A stretch of DNA of 11,187 nucleotides, taken from contig CAMWHN010000042.1 in NCBI GenBank assembly GCA_947174085.1, positions 1 through 11,187 on the forward strand, written 5' to 3'. Of the stretch, positions 1-6,430 are shown piece after piece (the first letter of the stretch is position 1; each line of letters begins with the position of its first letter). The position numbers and the translations under genes were made by a program. The DNA is from an uncultured Ruminococcus sp. Lineage in GTDB: Bacteria; Bacillota; Clostridia; Oscillospirales; Ruminococcaceae. Under the pieces are notes generated by a model. The model did no database searches, was not told where the DNA came from, and worked only from the letters and a program-made list of their open reading frames with translations.

Positions 1-182
1 GTTGAATATATTCTAAAATTATAGGACTTGTTCAATATTTTTCAGGTTACTTTTCTATATATTTTTTGAGTATTTCTATTATGCAAATTCCACTTAAGGT
101 AATAGTATATCAAAAATAATGAATGGGTATTGGTGTCTAATTTCACTTGTTATTTGGACATTTCTTATTATCAACTGATTTT

Positions 183-211
183 ATTATATCACTTATTTTT
201 TGTTTTGTCAA
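183..211 (-). promoter_or_regulatory. Consensus sigma-A promoter, leftward
   Basis: On the minus strand TTGACA (206-211) is followed by a 17-nt spacer and TATAAT (183-188), a perfect match to the housekeeping consensus. Transcription would start near 176 and proceed off the left edge. The first gene of that transcript is not in the window, so its target is unknown. Confidence 0.8.
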
Positions 212-330
212 GTATTTACGAATACAATTTACGGGAATCAATTTTTATGAAGTTTCAGAACTGTAAAAAGCTGAAAAGTGATGTATTATAATGACAAGTT
301 TTTAATCAAACATGAAGTAATCATTAGAGA

Positions 331-366
331 ATAAAAAATGCCTGTATACCAGATGAGCATACAGGC
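331..366 (-). terminator. Rho-independent terminator, leftward
   Basis: An 8-bp perfect stem (GCCTGTAT at 340-347 with ATACAGGC at 359-366) with an 11-nt loop is followed on the minus strand by a run of six T (plus-strand 333-338). It begins 12 nt after the stop codon of the remnant at 379-462. This supports a real leftward gene having once ended here. Confidence 0.8.
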
Positions 367-378
367 TAATCACATGTT

Positions 379-462
379 TTATAAACTTAAAAAAATCTTA
401 TATTTATTTTCTAATGCAGTAATAATTTCTTCTTTACCTAAGCCAATTACTTTATCATATCT
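379..462 (-). pseudogene. C-terminal remnant of an unidentified protein
   Basis: The minus strand reads about 27 codons ending ...ALENKYKIFLSL and a TAA stop at 379-381, directly upstream of a strong terminator. The reading stays open to an ATG at 484-486 (35 residues in all). From about 463 upward, however, the DNA reads convincingly as a transposase on the other strand, so the extension is probably accidental. No family is recognisable. The best reading is the 3' end of a gene whose upstream part was lost when IS DNA arrived. A genuine 35-residue peptide starting at 486 is possible but has no good ribosome site. Confidence 0.4.
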
Positions 463-641
463 CAGGACATACGATAAAAGAAACATGTGAAGTATTCGGA
501 GTAGGAAATTATACAATCAGCAAATGGATAAAACAATACAAGGAAACAGGTGATTTGTCAAATAAATCTCTGAACAGAGGCTTCAAGAAAATAGACTCTG
601 AAAAACTGATTGAAAAATTCTAAGCTTATTTGAAATCTATC
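456..641 (+). pseudogene. IS630-type transposase N-terminal fragment
   Basis: From about 459 the plus strand encodes GHTIKETCEVFGVG, then TISKWIKQYKETGDL, then NKSLNRGFKKID. This is the helix-turn-helix arrangement at the N-terminus of IS630-family (Tc1/mariner-like) transposases: recognition helix, W-K-Y segment, the T/K-GDL turn and the basic K-K-I-D linker. The start is missing and a stop (TAA, 621-623) interrupts it. After that stop the same frame continues AYLKS, as in relatives, before homology ends near 641. No catalytic DDE part is present. This is a dead fragment, truncated at both ends. Confidence 0.75.
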
Positions 642-753
642 ATTCGCAATTCTATTCATTCTTTTGATTCCTTGGATAATACTCTTTTGTTTTTCAAGTT
701 TATTAGTTATATACTATCTACTGTTTTATGGAGTTCTGCAGGAAAGCAGTAAC

Positions 754-1524
754 TTATATGATATACTCAATATTTTCCTCATGCTTCATGTTAAACAGCT
801 CAAACACTTTGTCACGAACCTGCAAAAAATCGCTTGCAGTACGTTCTCTGTGACTTCTAAGTGGAACAGTCAGAATACTTTTGATTTTACCGGGATTTGC
901 CGTCATAATAACGATTCTGTCAGCAAGAAAAACAGCTTCTTCTATGTCGTGAGTAACCAAAATAATAGTTTTCTTTTCCTGTCGGGAGATAGTCAGAATA
1001 TCGTCCTGTAATTTCATACGTGTGATAGCGTCCAACGCTCCGAATGGTTCGTCCATGAAAATTATGTCAGGATTGACTGCCAAAGCCCTTGCAATTGAAA
1101 CTCTCTGTTGCATTCCGCCTGAAAGCTGTCGGGGGTGAGATTTCTTAAAATCAGATAGTCCAACCATTTCTATGTATTTATTGGCAATTTTTCTGCGTTC
1201 TTCTTTCGGGACTTTCTGGGATTCAAGCCCAAGTTCAACGTTTTTCTGAACCGTCCGCCAAGGCAACAGACCATAATTCTGAAAAATCGTGACATTTTTT
1301 ATGGACGGTTCTTTTACTTCTTTTCCGTTAATTTTTATGCTACCCGAAGTTACCGGTGCAAAACCTGCCATTGCATTAAGAAGTGTACTTTTTCCACAGC
1401 CGGAAGGTCCGAGCAGACAGATAAATTCGCCTTTTTCAATGGAAAGTGAAACGTCTGTGAACGCAGTAAATTCCTTTCTATTCTGTAAAAAAGTCTTTCC
1501 GGCATTTTCTATTTCAATATACAT
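754..1524 (-). CDS. ABC transporter ATP-binding protein, NitT/TauT type
   Basis: This is the energy-coupling ATPase of an importer, acting on the cytoplasmic face as a homodimer bound to the permease at 1900-2658. The 256 residues show the full nucleotide-binding domain: Walker A GPSGCGKST (39-47), Q-loop Gln82 in FQNYGLLPW, signature LSGGMQQ (134-140), Walker B IIFMDEP (154-160) and H-loop His192. The FQ-x-x-x-LLPW Q-loop and the overall length are typical of the SsuB/TauB/NrtD group (sulfonate, taurine, nitrate and related). The substrate cannot be read from the ATPase. The ATG start at 1524 has no recognisable Shine-Dalgarno immediately upstream. The region before it is the inverted-repeat/RNA block at 1533-1835, which separates this gene by 375 nt from the permease. 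No convincing terminator follows its stop. Confidence 0.93.
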   Translation of the reverse strand: MYIEIENAGKTFLQNRKEFTAFTDVSLSIEKGEFICLLGPSGCGKSTLLNAMAGFAPVTSGSIKINGKEVKEPSIKNVTIFQNYGLLPWRTVQKNVELGLESQKVPKEERRKIANKYIEMVGLSDFKKSHPRQLSGGMQQRVSIARALAVNPDIIFMDEPFGALDAITRMKLQDDILTISRQEKKTIILVTHDIEEAVFLADRIVIMTANPGKIKSILTVPLRSHRERTASDFLQVRDKVFELFNMKHEENIEYII

Positions 1525-1557
1525 CAGTCTGCACCGTTACTGAAAACTTATAAAAAG

Positions 1558-1786
1558 TGATAAAGTAAACTTTTATGTTTCATTCCTTGTTCCACGTGTC
1601 CATTTTCGACAAGTCTAATCATGTTTGGTATAACACTCCGAAGGCTTAAATTCCCCGCTAACGTACGGGTACACATCGCAAATGACGTATTTTTTATCTT
1701 TTTTGCGATTTCAGCATCACTGCTGTACCAAAAGCAATCTGTGCTTGGTTATCCCACTCTGTTCTGTACAACTGCCCCAGACTGAC
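1558..1786 (-). ncRNA. Candidate structured non-coding RNA inside the transporter operon
   Basis: A transcript from the promoter at 1793-1821 would start near 1786. It can form a series of local stems: ACCAA/TTGGT plus GC/GC (1727-1749); a 5-bp hairpin CAGCA/TGCTG (1712-1725) capped by the GNRA loop GUGA; an 8-bp stem ATCGCAAA/TTTGCGAT (1675-1709); a 4-bp CCCG/CGGG stem (1654-1669); and CTTGT/ACAAG near 1585-1615. Regions between the stems, such as the UUCG-containing stretch near 1640, are candidates for tertiary or pseudoknot contacts. Reading frames across it are short and lack ribosome sites. I do not recognise the class with certainty; size and compactness recall clostridial RNAs such as raiA, but I cannot confirm this. 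A leader controlling the ATPase is the alternative. Confidence 0.5.
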
Positions 1787-1792
1787 AAGAAT

Positions 1793-1821
1793 AGTATAAC
1801 ATAAAAAATTTACTTTGTCAA
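1793..1821 (-). promoter_or_regulatory. Strong extended -10 promoter driving the candidate RNA
   Basis: On the minus strand TTGACA (1816-1821), a 17-nt spacer and TATACT (1793-1798) preceded by TG at the extended -10 position form a near-consensus sigma-A promoter. It lies inside the right inverted-repeat arm. The block therefore carries its own promoter, independent of the operon promoter at 6446-6474, and could also transcribe the ATPase gene. Confidence 0.75.
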
Positions 1822-1837
1822 GTGTCAATAACGGTTT

Positions 1838-1843
1838 TCACCT
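1838..1843 (-). promoter_or_regulatory. Orphan Shine-Dalgarno upstream of the inserted block
   Basis: The minus strand carries GTGAGGTGA (1838-1846), nearly identical to the working site in front of the gene at 5705-6016. No proper start codon with a sustained reading frame follows it. It abuts the inverted-repeat block. The ATPase ATG on the far side of the block has no ribosome site of its own. If the block is removed, the two lie about 11 nt apart, consistent with a once-normal initiation region split by insertion. Confidence 0.45.
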
Positions 1844-1899
1844 CACTTTATTATAAAATTTTCTTCTTATTTCTATTTTTTATAGAATTGTTTTAACTG

Positions 1900-2658
1900 T
1901 TAAAAGCCTCCCCAAGCTTTCAGAACTTGCTTTTCAACTGTTTTCAAAAGACTGTCAAGAATAAGTCCAATAAGTCCGATTACAATAATATCGGCAAAAA
2001 GTATATCCGCACGGAGATTATTTCTTGCATCGATAACAAGATATCCCAAACCGGATTGTGTACCAGTCATTTCACCTGCCACAAGAAAAACCCATGCTGT
2101 ACCGAGTGCTAAATGTATACTATTTGCGATTTGCGGAAAGACCGCTGGAAAAATAACTTTCCACATGATCTGTGGCTGTTTTATCCCGAAACTTTTTGAT
2201 ATTTTCATATATATAGGGTCAATACCATTCACTGCTGAAACGGTTGACAGCAACACTGGAAAGAATGCAGAAATGAAAATTATGACAATTGCCGGAATAT
2301 CGCCTATTCCGAACCATAATACAATAAATGGCATCCATGCCATTGGCGAGATTGGTCGCAGTAACTGTACTGCCGGATTGATATACTGAAAGACTTTCGG
2401 AAGTCTTCCGAGAACAAGTCCAAGCAAAACGGCAATCATGACAGAGCTTATATACCCGACTGCAAAACGATACATACTTGCTCCTATATGCGTAAACAGT
2501 ATGCCGTTTGAAATCATTTCAGTCAACGCATGAAATGCCTGCAAAGGTGACGGAAACAAGGCTGAACTGAAATCAGTTAAAACATATATCAACTGCCATA
2601 TTCCCAGTAACAGCAACAATGAAATAATTATATTTTTTATGGAAAGTATTTTTTTCAC
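1900..2658 (-). CDS. ABC transporter permease, NitT/TauT (BPD_transp_1) family
   Basis: This is the membrane-spanning subunit of the importer whose binding protein and ATPase flank it. The 252 residues contain about six hydrophobic helices, starting with residues 10-27. The cytoplasmic coupling loop near residues 155-170 (SKSFGIKQPQIMWKVIFPA) corresponds to the EAA motif, where the A is replaced by S/K in this group. The C-terminal AGEMTGTQSGLGYL segment is the AEM...GLG pattern common to SsuC/TauC/NrtB-like permeases. The start is GTG at 2656-2658, chosen because MKKIL begins right after the spacer that follows the binding-protein stop (19 nt). A purine-rich GAGAGAG lies upstream. An A/T-only hairpin (TTCTAT/ATAGAA, 1871-1887) follows the stop and has little strength as a terminator. 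The substrate is not determinable from this subunit. Confidence 0.92.
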   Translation of the reverse strand: MKKILSIKNIIISLLLLLGIWQLIYVLTDFSSALFPSPLQAFHALTEMISNGILFTHIGASMYRFAVGYISSVMIAVLLGLVLGRLPKVFQYINPAVQLLRPISPMAWMPFIVLWFGIGDIPAIVIIFISAFFPVLLSTVSAVNGIDPIYMKISKSFGIKQPQIMWKVIFPAVFPQIANSIHLALGTAWVFLVAGEMTGTQSGLGYLVIDARNNLRADILFADIIVIGLIGLILDSLLKTVEKQVLKAWGGF

Positions 2659-2677
2659 TTTCTATCAACTCTCTCTA

Positions 2678-3595
2678 TCAGAAATCATTTTTTACAAAAT
2701 CAGCGTATAAAGGCGGATTTTCGGATAAACCATATGACTTTACTTTTTCAATCAAAATATTATAATCATCTTCTGTTATATCAAGGTTATCATAAGAAAT
2801 CCACTGCAATGACAATTCTAGAACTTCTTTTTCTTGACTGAGGTATTTTTCAGCAGTTTCCAGTGTCTTTTCTTTCGTAAGGTTTTTTCCTGCCTGTTTG
2901 TAGCTGTCTACAAAAGCCTTTGCATTGTCTGTATTATTTTCAATAAACTTATCAGTCAGGACAAGTCCACAGCACAATGAATTTTCCCATAATTCCTCAG
3001 ATTTAAACAATACTTTTCCGGCGTTTAGGGATACTGCTTTTGCACCGAAAGGCTCAGCCACACAGTAACCATCAATCTGTCCACTGGCAAGTGCAGACGG
3101 CATTTCTGTCGGAGTAAGTTCTGTAACGTTTATATCATCAATTGTCAGTCCAGCCATTGCAAGAGCGTCGTTCAACAGAATGTTATGCGATGACTGTCTG
3201 TGCGGAATAGCAATTGTTTTTCCCTTAAGGTCTTCAGCGGACTGAATATCATTTGATGTAATAATAACATTTCCATCTATGTGACCAAGTGCTACCGCCT
3301 TTAAACCGATACCCTGCTCTTTTGACTTCATAGCAAGCTCTATCAGTACCGAAGCACCGTCAACACGTCCCGAATTTAAAGCGTCCATTAATTCATTCCA
3401 TGAACCATATTTTACAAGTTCAACCTGTAATCCAGTTTTTTCTGCGAACTCGTCTGCTGTTTCGAGTACAGCAAGAGAATGTGTAATGGGAAGATAAGCA
3501 ATTTTTATTTTGTTGGAATCATCAGATTTTTTACCGCAGGCTGTCAATGAAAATGCAAGTACACCTGCTATAAGACCTGCAATTATTTTTTTCAT
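2678..3595 (-). CDS. ABC transporter substrate-binding lipoprotein, NitT/TauT-like
   Basis: This extracytoplasmic solute receptor of the importer is anchored to the membrane by lipid. The ATG at 3593-3595 is preferred over the upstream TTG (3604). It gives a classical lipoprotein signal: basic KK, a hydrophobic core, then lipobox LTAC with acylated Cys20 and a hydrophilic KKSDD linker. The mature part starts IKIAYLPITHS, the first strand and binding loop of NMT1/SsuA/NrtA-like type 2 folds. It keeps the DLKGKTIAIP hinge motif and the GQIDGYCVAEPFGAKA stretch typical of nitrate/sulfonate/HMP-type receptors. Total length is 305 residues, normal for the family. It lies 29 nt after the CooS-like gene and 19 nt before the permease, so it is co-transcribed. 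Known ligands of the family range from nitrate, sulfonates and taurine to pyrimidines; sequence alone does not pick one. Confidence 0.92.
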   Translation of the reverse strand: MKKIIAGLIAGVLAFSLTACGKKSDDSNKIKIAYLPITHSLAVLETADEFAEKTGLQVELVKYGSWNELMDALNSGRVDGASVLIELAMKSKEQGIGLKAVALGHIDGNVIITSNDIQSAEDLKGKTIAIPHRQSSHNILLNDALAMAGLTIDDINVTELTPTEMPSALASGQIDGYCVAEPFGAKAVSLNAGKVLFKSEELWENSLCCGLVLTDKFIENNTDNAKAFVDSYKQAGKNLTKEKTLETAEKYLSQEKEVLELSLQWISYDNLDITEDDYNILIEKVKSYGLSENPPLYADFVKNDF

Positions 3596-3624
3596 ATATA
3601 TCAACTCTCTTTTTCCTATAAAAA

Positions 3625-5712
3625 TCAGTCCCAGCCAAGAGCTTTTCTTTTAGCTTTTATATCCTCAACTATTTTATTGCCAAGCATTACAGGGTCGGTA
3701 TCAACATGCATTACAGAACCAAGCAGCTCTCTTGTACCGTCTTTCAGAAATTCTATAACGTTCTTTGAGCCGTAAATCTGTGCTTCAACACAGTGATAGG
3801 AGTTAATACCCATTAAACGAAATCCTAACGCTGCATCTATACCCTTTTCGTTACCCCATTCCGGAGAAGTGAAAGCATATGGCATTTCATAGAGATTTTT
3901 TCTGAGAACGTTTGCAATTCCTGCAAATATTCCTGACGAACGTGTATTATCAATACATTCTCCGACATGCCATACAGGCGGTAAATCAGGTGTTAGAAAT
4001 TCCCTGAGACTTTCTCCGGTCTTATCCAGAGCGGAAGTGTTACAATAACCAAGTTTCATCAATGGGAAAGAGGCACAGCCATTTGACAGAATCAGAACGT
4101 TATTTTTTAACAGTACGTCCGCAACGTCAACTATTGCCTTTTCGTACAGCACTTTAGGATTGTTACAGCCTACCATATTTACAATACCGAGAATTTTTCC
4201 GGATTTCAGTGCATCAGCAAGAGGCTTCATACTTCCGAAACGTTTATGTACATATTCAACGGAAAATCCGACTTCTGCCTCAACTTCATATGGAGGAATA
4301 TATACTGGTATTCCCTTACGCTGTTCAAAACTTTCAATGGCACGGGTTACTATTTTTTCAGCAAGTGCCTTTGTTTCCGATATATTTGAATGATGGTGGT
4401 CATATTCGTAACGTTCTGCTCCCGGAAGTCTTGCGGAATCACTTGTTGTAACAACGGTTGTCTTAAAGCACTTTGCCACTTCCATGATAGACGGAAAAAC
4501 GTCCTGAACGTCCGCAACCCATAAATCCAGTGCGCCTGTACCGAGAACCAATTCAGCGGAAACGGCATTTGACAATGGAATAACTCCGCCGTAACGGTAC
4601 ATTGCCGCAAGTCCTGAACAGCATATTCCGTAAAAACGTATACCTTTAGCACCCTTTGACTTTGCAAGTTCTATGAATTTTTCTTCCTGTCCAGTTTTTA
4701 CAATTTGACTAACTAAAGTTGGCAGGTGTCCGTGAACCGCAATATTTACATAGCCTTTTTTCAAAGCACCGATATTTACTTTTGACGTTACACGGTCACC
4801 AACGCCAAATAAACTGTCTGTAGCGATATTTGCACCGACTACTCCGGAAAATGTAAAAGCAAGTCCACATCTTAAAAACTGTTGCATAATGCTTTTCCAG
4901 TCACCATCAATCGCACAACCGGTCTTGTGGTACGCCTCGAATACTTCATGATACGCACTTATCGGCAGAATATCAAGATTCTTCCATGTTTCCTGACGTT
5001 CCGGCGGCGAACAGGCTTTAATAGTTTTATATTCGTCGGGTTCAGTACGTGACATATCCGCAAGAAGTATGTCCGCCAAATCAATGGCTATTTTCTTTGT
5101 TGTGCGGTGCTTTGTTGGAATACCGAAACTTTCGGCAGTTGCTCTTATTTTCTGCTCTCCCATAATCGGAATATCAAGTTTGCCTTCTGCTGCCCATTTG
5201 AGCGAAAGAATAATTTCTCTTGCGTGCATACCGTGCTGTGCCACACCTGCCGCCGCAGCTCTGAGAAGATTTCTTGCAACAATCAAATCAGCGTCCGCAC
5301 CGCATACACCTCGTGGAGACTTTGCAGTAATTTTACAAGGTCCCATATTGCATATTTTACAGCAGATTCCTGCAAGTCCAAAACTGCATTGTGGTTTCTG
5401 TCTGTCAAAACGGTCAAAAGTCGTATCAAATCCGATTTGTTCAGCTCTGAGAAGCATTTCCCTAACGGCAGGGTCAGGAGTCTGGTCAATAACGTCCTGC
5501 TTTGACGGGAAAGTTTTTTTATATTCTGCAACAGCGTTCATATAGTCACGGATAAAAGCATTGGGGTCGTTGTCAAGTTCCTCCTGATGATCGGATTTTG
5601 CAATGATTGTCGGTATACCGTGTTTATCAAATCCTATTAACGCACGGTGTGAATGAATATGCGGTTTTTCTTCGCCGTGTGAATGTTCATGATTATGTGT
5701 GTGTTCACTCAT
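3625..5712 (-). CDS. CooS-family (Ni,Fe-CODH-like) protein with altered C-cluster
   Basis: The 695 residues have the anaerobic CO dehydrogenase catalytic scaffold, normally a cytoplasmic homodimer. Seen: D-cluster Cys109 and Cys117; B-cluster Cys118, Cys121, Cys126 and Cys137 (GICCKICNMGPC, then GVCGAD); active-site His329 (VHGH), GICC (364-365), VGCN Cys516, NGCA Cys546, GECIDN Cys586 and the catalytic Lys623 (EWGNEK). The exception is DVQDVFPS, where true CODHs have DVQC; the Fe-ligating Cys (Cys333 of C. hydrogenoformans CODH-II) is Asp404, codon GAC at 4501-4503. A published deviant family member, CooS-V, lacks one canonical Cys, builds an Fe-S-O hybrid cluster, does not oxidise CO and slowly reduces hydroxylamine. 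I infer a similar non-CODH reductase. The N-terminus is His-rich (8 His in residues 4-22). No cooC, cooF or acs gene is adjacent. The start has AAAGGAG 8 nt upstream and overlaps the preceding gene by 8 nt. Confidence 0.9.
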   Translation of the reverse strand: MSEHTHNHEHSHGEEKPHIHSHRALIGFDKHGIPTIIAKSDHQEELDNDPNAFIRDYMNAVAEYKKTFPSKQDVIDQTPDPAVREMLLRAEQIGFDTTFDRFDRQKPQCSFGLAGICCKICNMGPCKITAKSPRGVCGADADLIVARNLLRAAAAGVAQHGMHAREIILSLKWAAEGKLDIPIMGEQKIRATAESFGIPTKHRTTKKIAIDLADILLADMSRTEPDEYKTIKACSPPERQETWKNLDILPISAYHEVFEAYHKTGCAIDGDWKSIMQQFLRCGLAFTFSGVVGANIATDSLFGVGDRVTSKVNIGALKKGYVNIAVHGHLPTLVSQIVKTGQEEKFIELAKSKGAKGIRFYGICCSGLAAMYRYGGVIPLSNAVSAELVLGTGALDLWVADVQDVFPSIMEVAKCFKTTVVTTSDSARLPGAERYEYDHHHSNISETKALAEKIVTRAIESFEQRKGIPVYIPPYEVEAEVGFSVEYVHKRFGSMKPLADALKSGKILGIVNMVGCNNPKVLYEKAIVDVADVLLKNNVLILSNGCASFPLMKLGYCNTSALDKTGESLREFLTPDLPPVWHVGECIDNTRSSGIFAGIANVLRKNLYEMPYAFTSPEWGNEKGIDAALGFRLMGINSYHCVEAQIYGSKNVIEFLKDGTRELLGSVMHVDTDPVMLGNKIVEDIKAKRKALGWD

Positions 5713-6016
5713 GATTTGTACTCCTTTTCCATATATTTTTCGGGTCGGTGATAAGTAACTTCACTATCCATGCCACAAGTCCAATGGTAACAGCGGAAAT
5801 TCCTAAAAACGTATCATTAATGATATCCTGAAAGGACGGTGTGAAAAATTCTGCACCCATTTCTGCATATTTATAAACTGCATCTACAAGCCACATTAAA
5901 GACGCTCCAGAGTAAATAAAGCACAGGTCTGAAATTTTCATGACATCATGCGGAGCTTTTCTGTACCAGATAACCGTGCAGATTATCGCCGAAATAACTG
6001 TTATTAATAATGACAT
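5705..6016 (-). CDS. Small three-helix membrane protein, unknown function
   Basis: I do not recognise a named family. The 103-residue protein has three likely membrane helices (about 2-18, 31-47 and 69-89) and a basic C-terminal tail (DPKNIWKRS). Acidic and aromatic residues sit between helices 2 and 3 (DAVYKYAEMGAEFFTP). The ATG at 6014-6016 is chosen because GAGGTGG lies 6 nt upstream; a GTG at 6031 would lie inside that ribosome site. It starts one base after the stop of the preceding membrane gene, and its 3' end overlaps cooS by 8 nt. Tight translational coupling suggests that it works with both. It could be half of a heteromeric membrane subunit anchoring the CooS-like enzyme or passing electrons. 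No heme or quinone motif is evident, so this is inference. Confidence 0.8.
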   Translation of the reverse strand: MSLLITVISAIICTVIWYRKAPHDVMKISDLCFIYSGASLMWLVDAVYKYAEMGAEFFTPSFQDIINDTFLGISAVTIGLVAWIVKLLITDPKNIWKRSTNHE

Positions 6017-6017
6017 A

Positions 6018-6395
6018 TTATTCCACCTCACTTATTTTTTCATGTTGTTTTTCAGCAATACCCGAAATAATCAGCATACCAATCCATGCTGTTGTCACTG
6101 TCAGTGCCATTCCTACACCGACAGTTGACACTTCATTCAGCATAGCGGTAAATGATTCCGGACTTTTTGCTGCCGTCAAAAACGGAAAAAATGGTTTTAT
6201 TTCACCATGCCATATATGTTCAAACGTAAGCAGGAATGAACCTCCCCATAACAGTTTCGAAAGCCATTTCAGTTTTACCGAAAAACGCACATTATCCGGT
6301 GTGATTGTTTCAGATTTGTTTTCTTTTAATTCTAAAATACGTGTTGCAACAGAAGTCACGATTGCTTCTGCCACAGGTACAACAAAACAAGCCAC
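6018..6395 (-). CDS. Small membrane protein, first gene of the CooS-like operon
   Basis: This 125-residue protein starts at GTG (6393-6395) with an excellent GGAGGAAA site 6 nt upstream. It has a hydrophobic N-terminus (about 2-19), a second segment at 43-59 and a clear helix at about 90-113, followed by a charged tail. A notable FEHIWHGE stretch (residues 58-65: two His, Trp, Glu) precedes an aromatic KPFFPFL turn at the membrane boundary. These His residues are candidate metal or heme ligands, but I see no established motif. I recognise no named family. It leads the operon 45 nt downstream of a consensus promoter, and its stop lies one base before the next small membrane gene, so the two probably form a pair. 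Confidence 0.8.
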   Translation of the reverse strand: MACFVVPVAEAIVTSVATRILELKENKSETITPDNVRFSVKLKWLSKLLWGGSFLLTFEHIWHGEIKPFFPFLTAAKSPESFTAMLNEVSTVGVGMALTVTTAWIGMLIISGIAEKQHEKISEVE

Positions 6396-6430
6396 AATAA
6401 TTTCCTCCGTATTTATATTTCCTACTTAAA

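Larger units (their letters stand above)
1..378. other. Gene-free AT-rich left edge
   Basis: I see no coding region with a ribosome site here. The stretch contains a consensus leftward promoter (183-211) whose transcript would run off the window edge as a leader of at least 175 nt. It also contains the leftward terminator of the remnant at 379-462. The leader has only weak local complementarity and no riboswitch class I recognise. The gene it serves lies outside the window. Confidence 0.5.
1533..1835. repeat. Inverted-repeat-bounded ~300-bp block within the operon
   Basis: There are two nested sets of inverted arms. The outer arms are ACCGTTACTGA (1533-1543) and the complement of ACCGTTATTGA (1825-1835), matching 10 of 11. 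The inner arms, each read inward, are TGATAAAGTAAACTTTTATG from 1558 and TGACAAAGTAAATTTTTTATG from 1820, about 18 matches with one gap. AAGTG occurs directly repeated at 1555-1559 and 1820-1824, which could be a target-site duplication around the inner arms. The block sits between permease and ATPase, where clustered transporter genes normally abut. It reads either as a MITE-like insertion or as the closing helix of a structured RNA. No transposase is encoded inside it. Confidence 0.6.

Noticed and set aside
730..752. CTGC/GCAG hairpin just after the ABC ATPase stop codon
   Set aside because: The stem is short with a bulge, and no T-run follows on the minus strand, so it is not supported as a terminator.
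664..1011. Open frame of 115 codons on the plus strand
   Set aside because: Most of it is antisense to the 3' end of the ABC ATPase gene. The hydrophobic start at 664 has no ribosome site and no family resemblance.
1558..1820. tRNA, tmRNA, T-box or cobalamin riboswitch in the permease-ATPase spacer
   Set aside because: There is no cloverleaf with a CCA-type acceptor, no tmRNA tag frame, no T-box GGTGG bulge and no B12-box-like conserved core.
1689..1826. Minus-strand frame of about 45 codons across the RNA block, beginning at TTG
   Set aside because: It runs through the promoter and hairpins. The orphan ribosome site is too far and no start codon fits well. It is more likely a by-product of structured RNA sequence, though conservation at codon level would reverse this.
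5069..5545. Open frame of 158 codons on the plus strand
   Set aside because: It lies entirely antisense to the cooS-like gene, has no ribosome site or recognisable domain, and its Ala/Ser/Cys-rich composition is that of a shadow frame.
3625..5712. Plain Ni,Fe carbon monoxide dehydrogenase (cooS) as the functional call
   Set aside because: The scaffold fits, but the missing C-cluster Cys and the absence of CODH accessory genes make CO oxidation doubtful, so no functional gene symbol was given.
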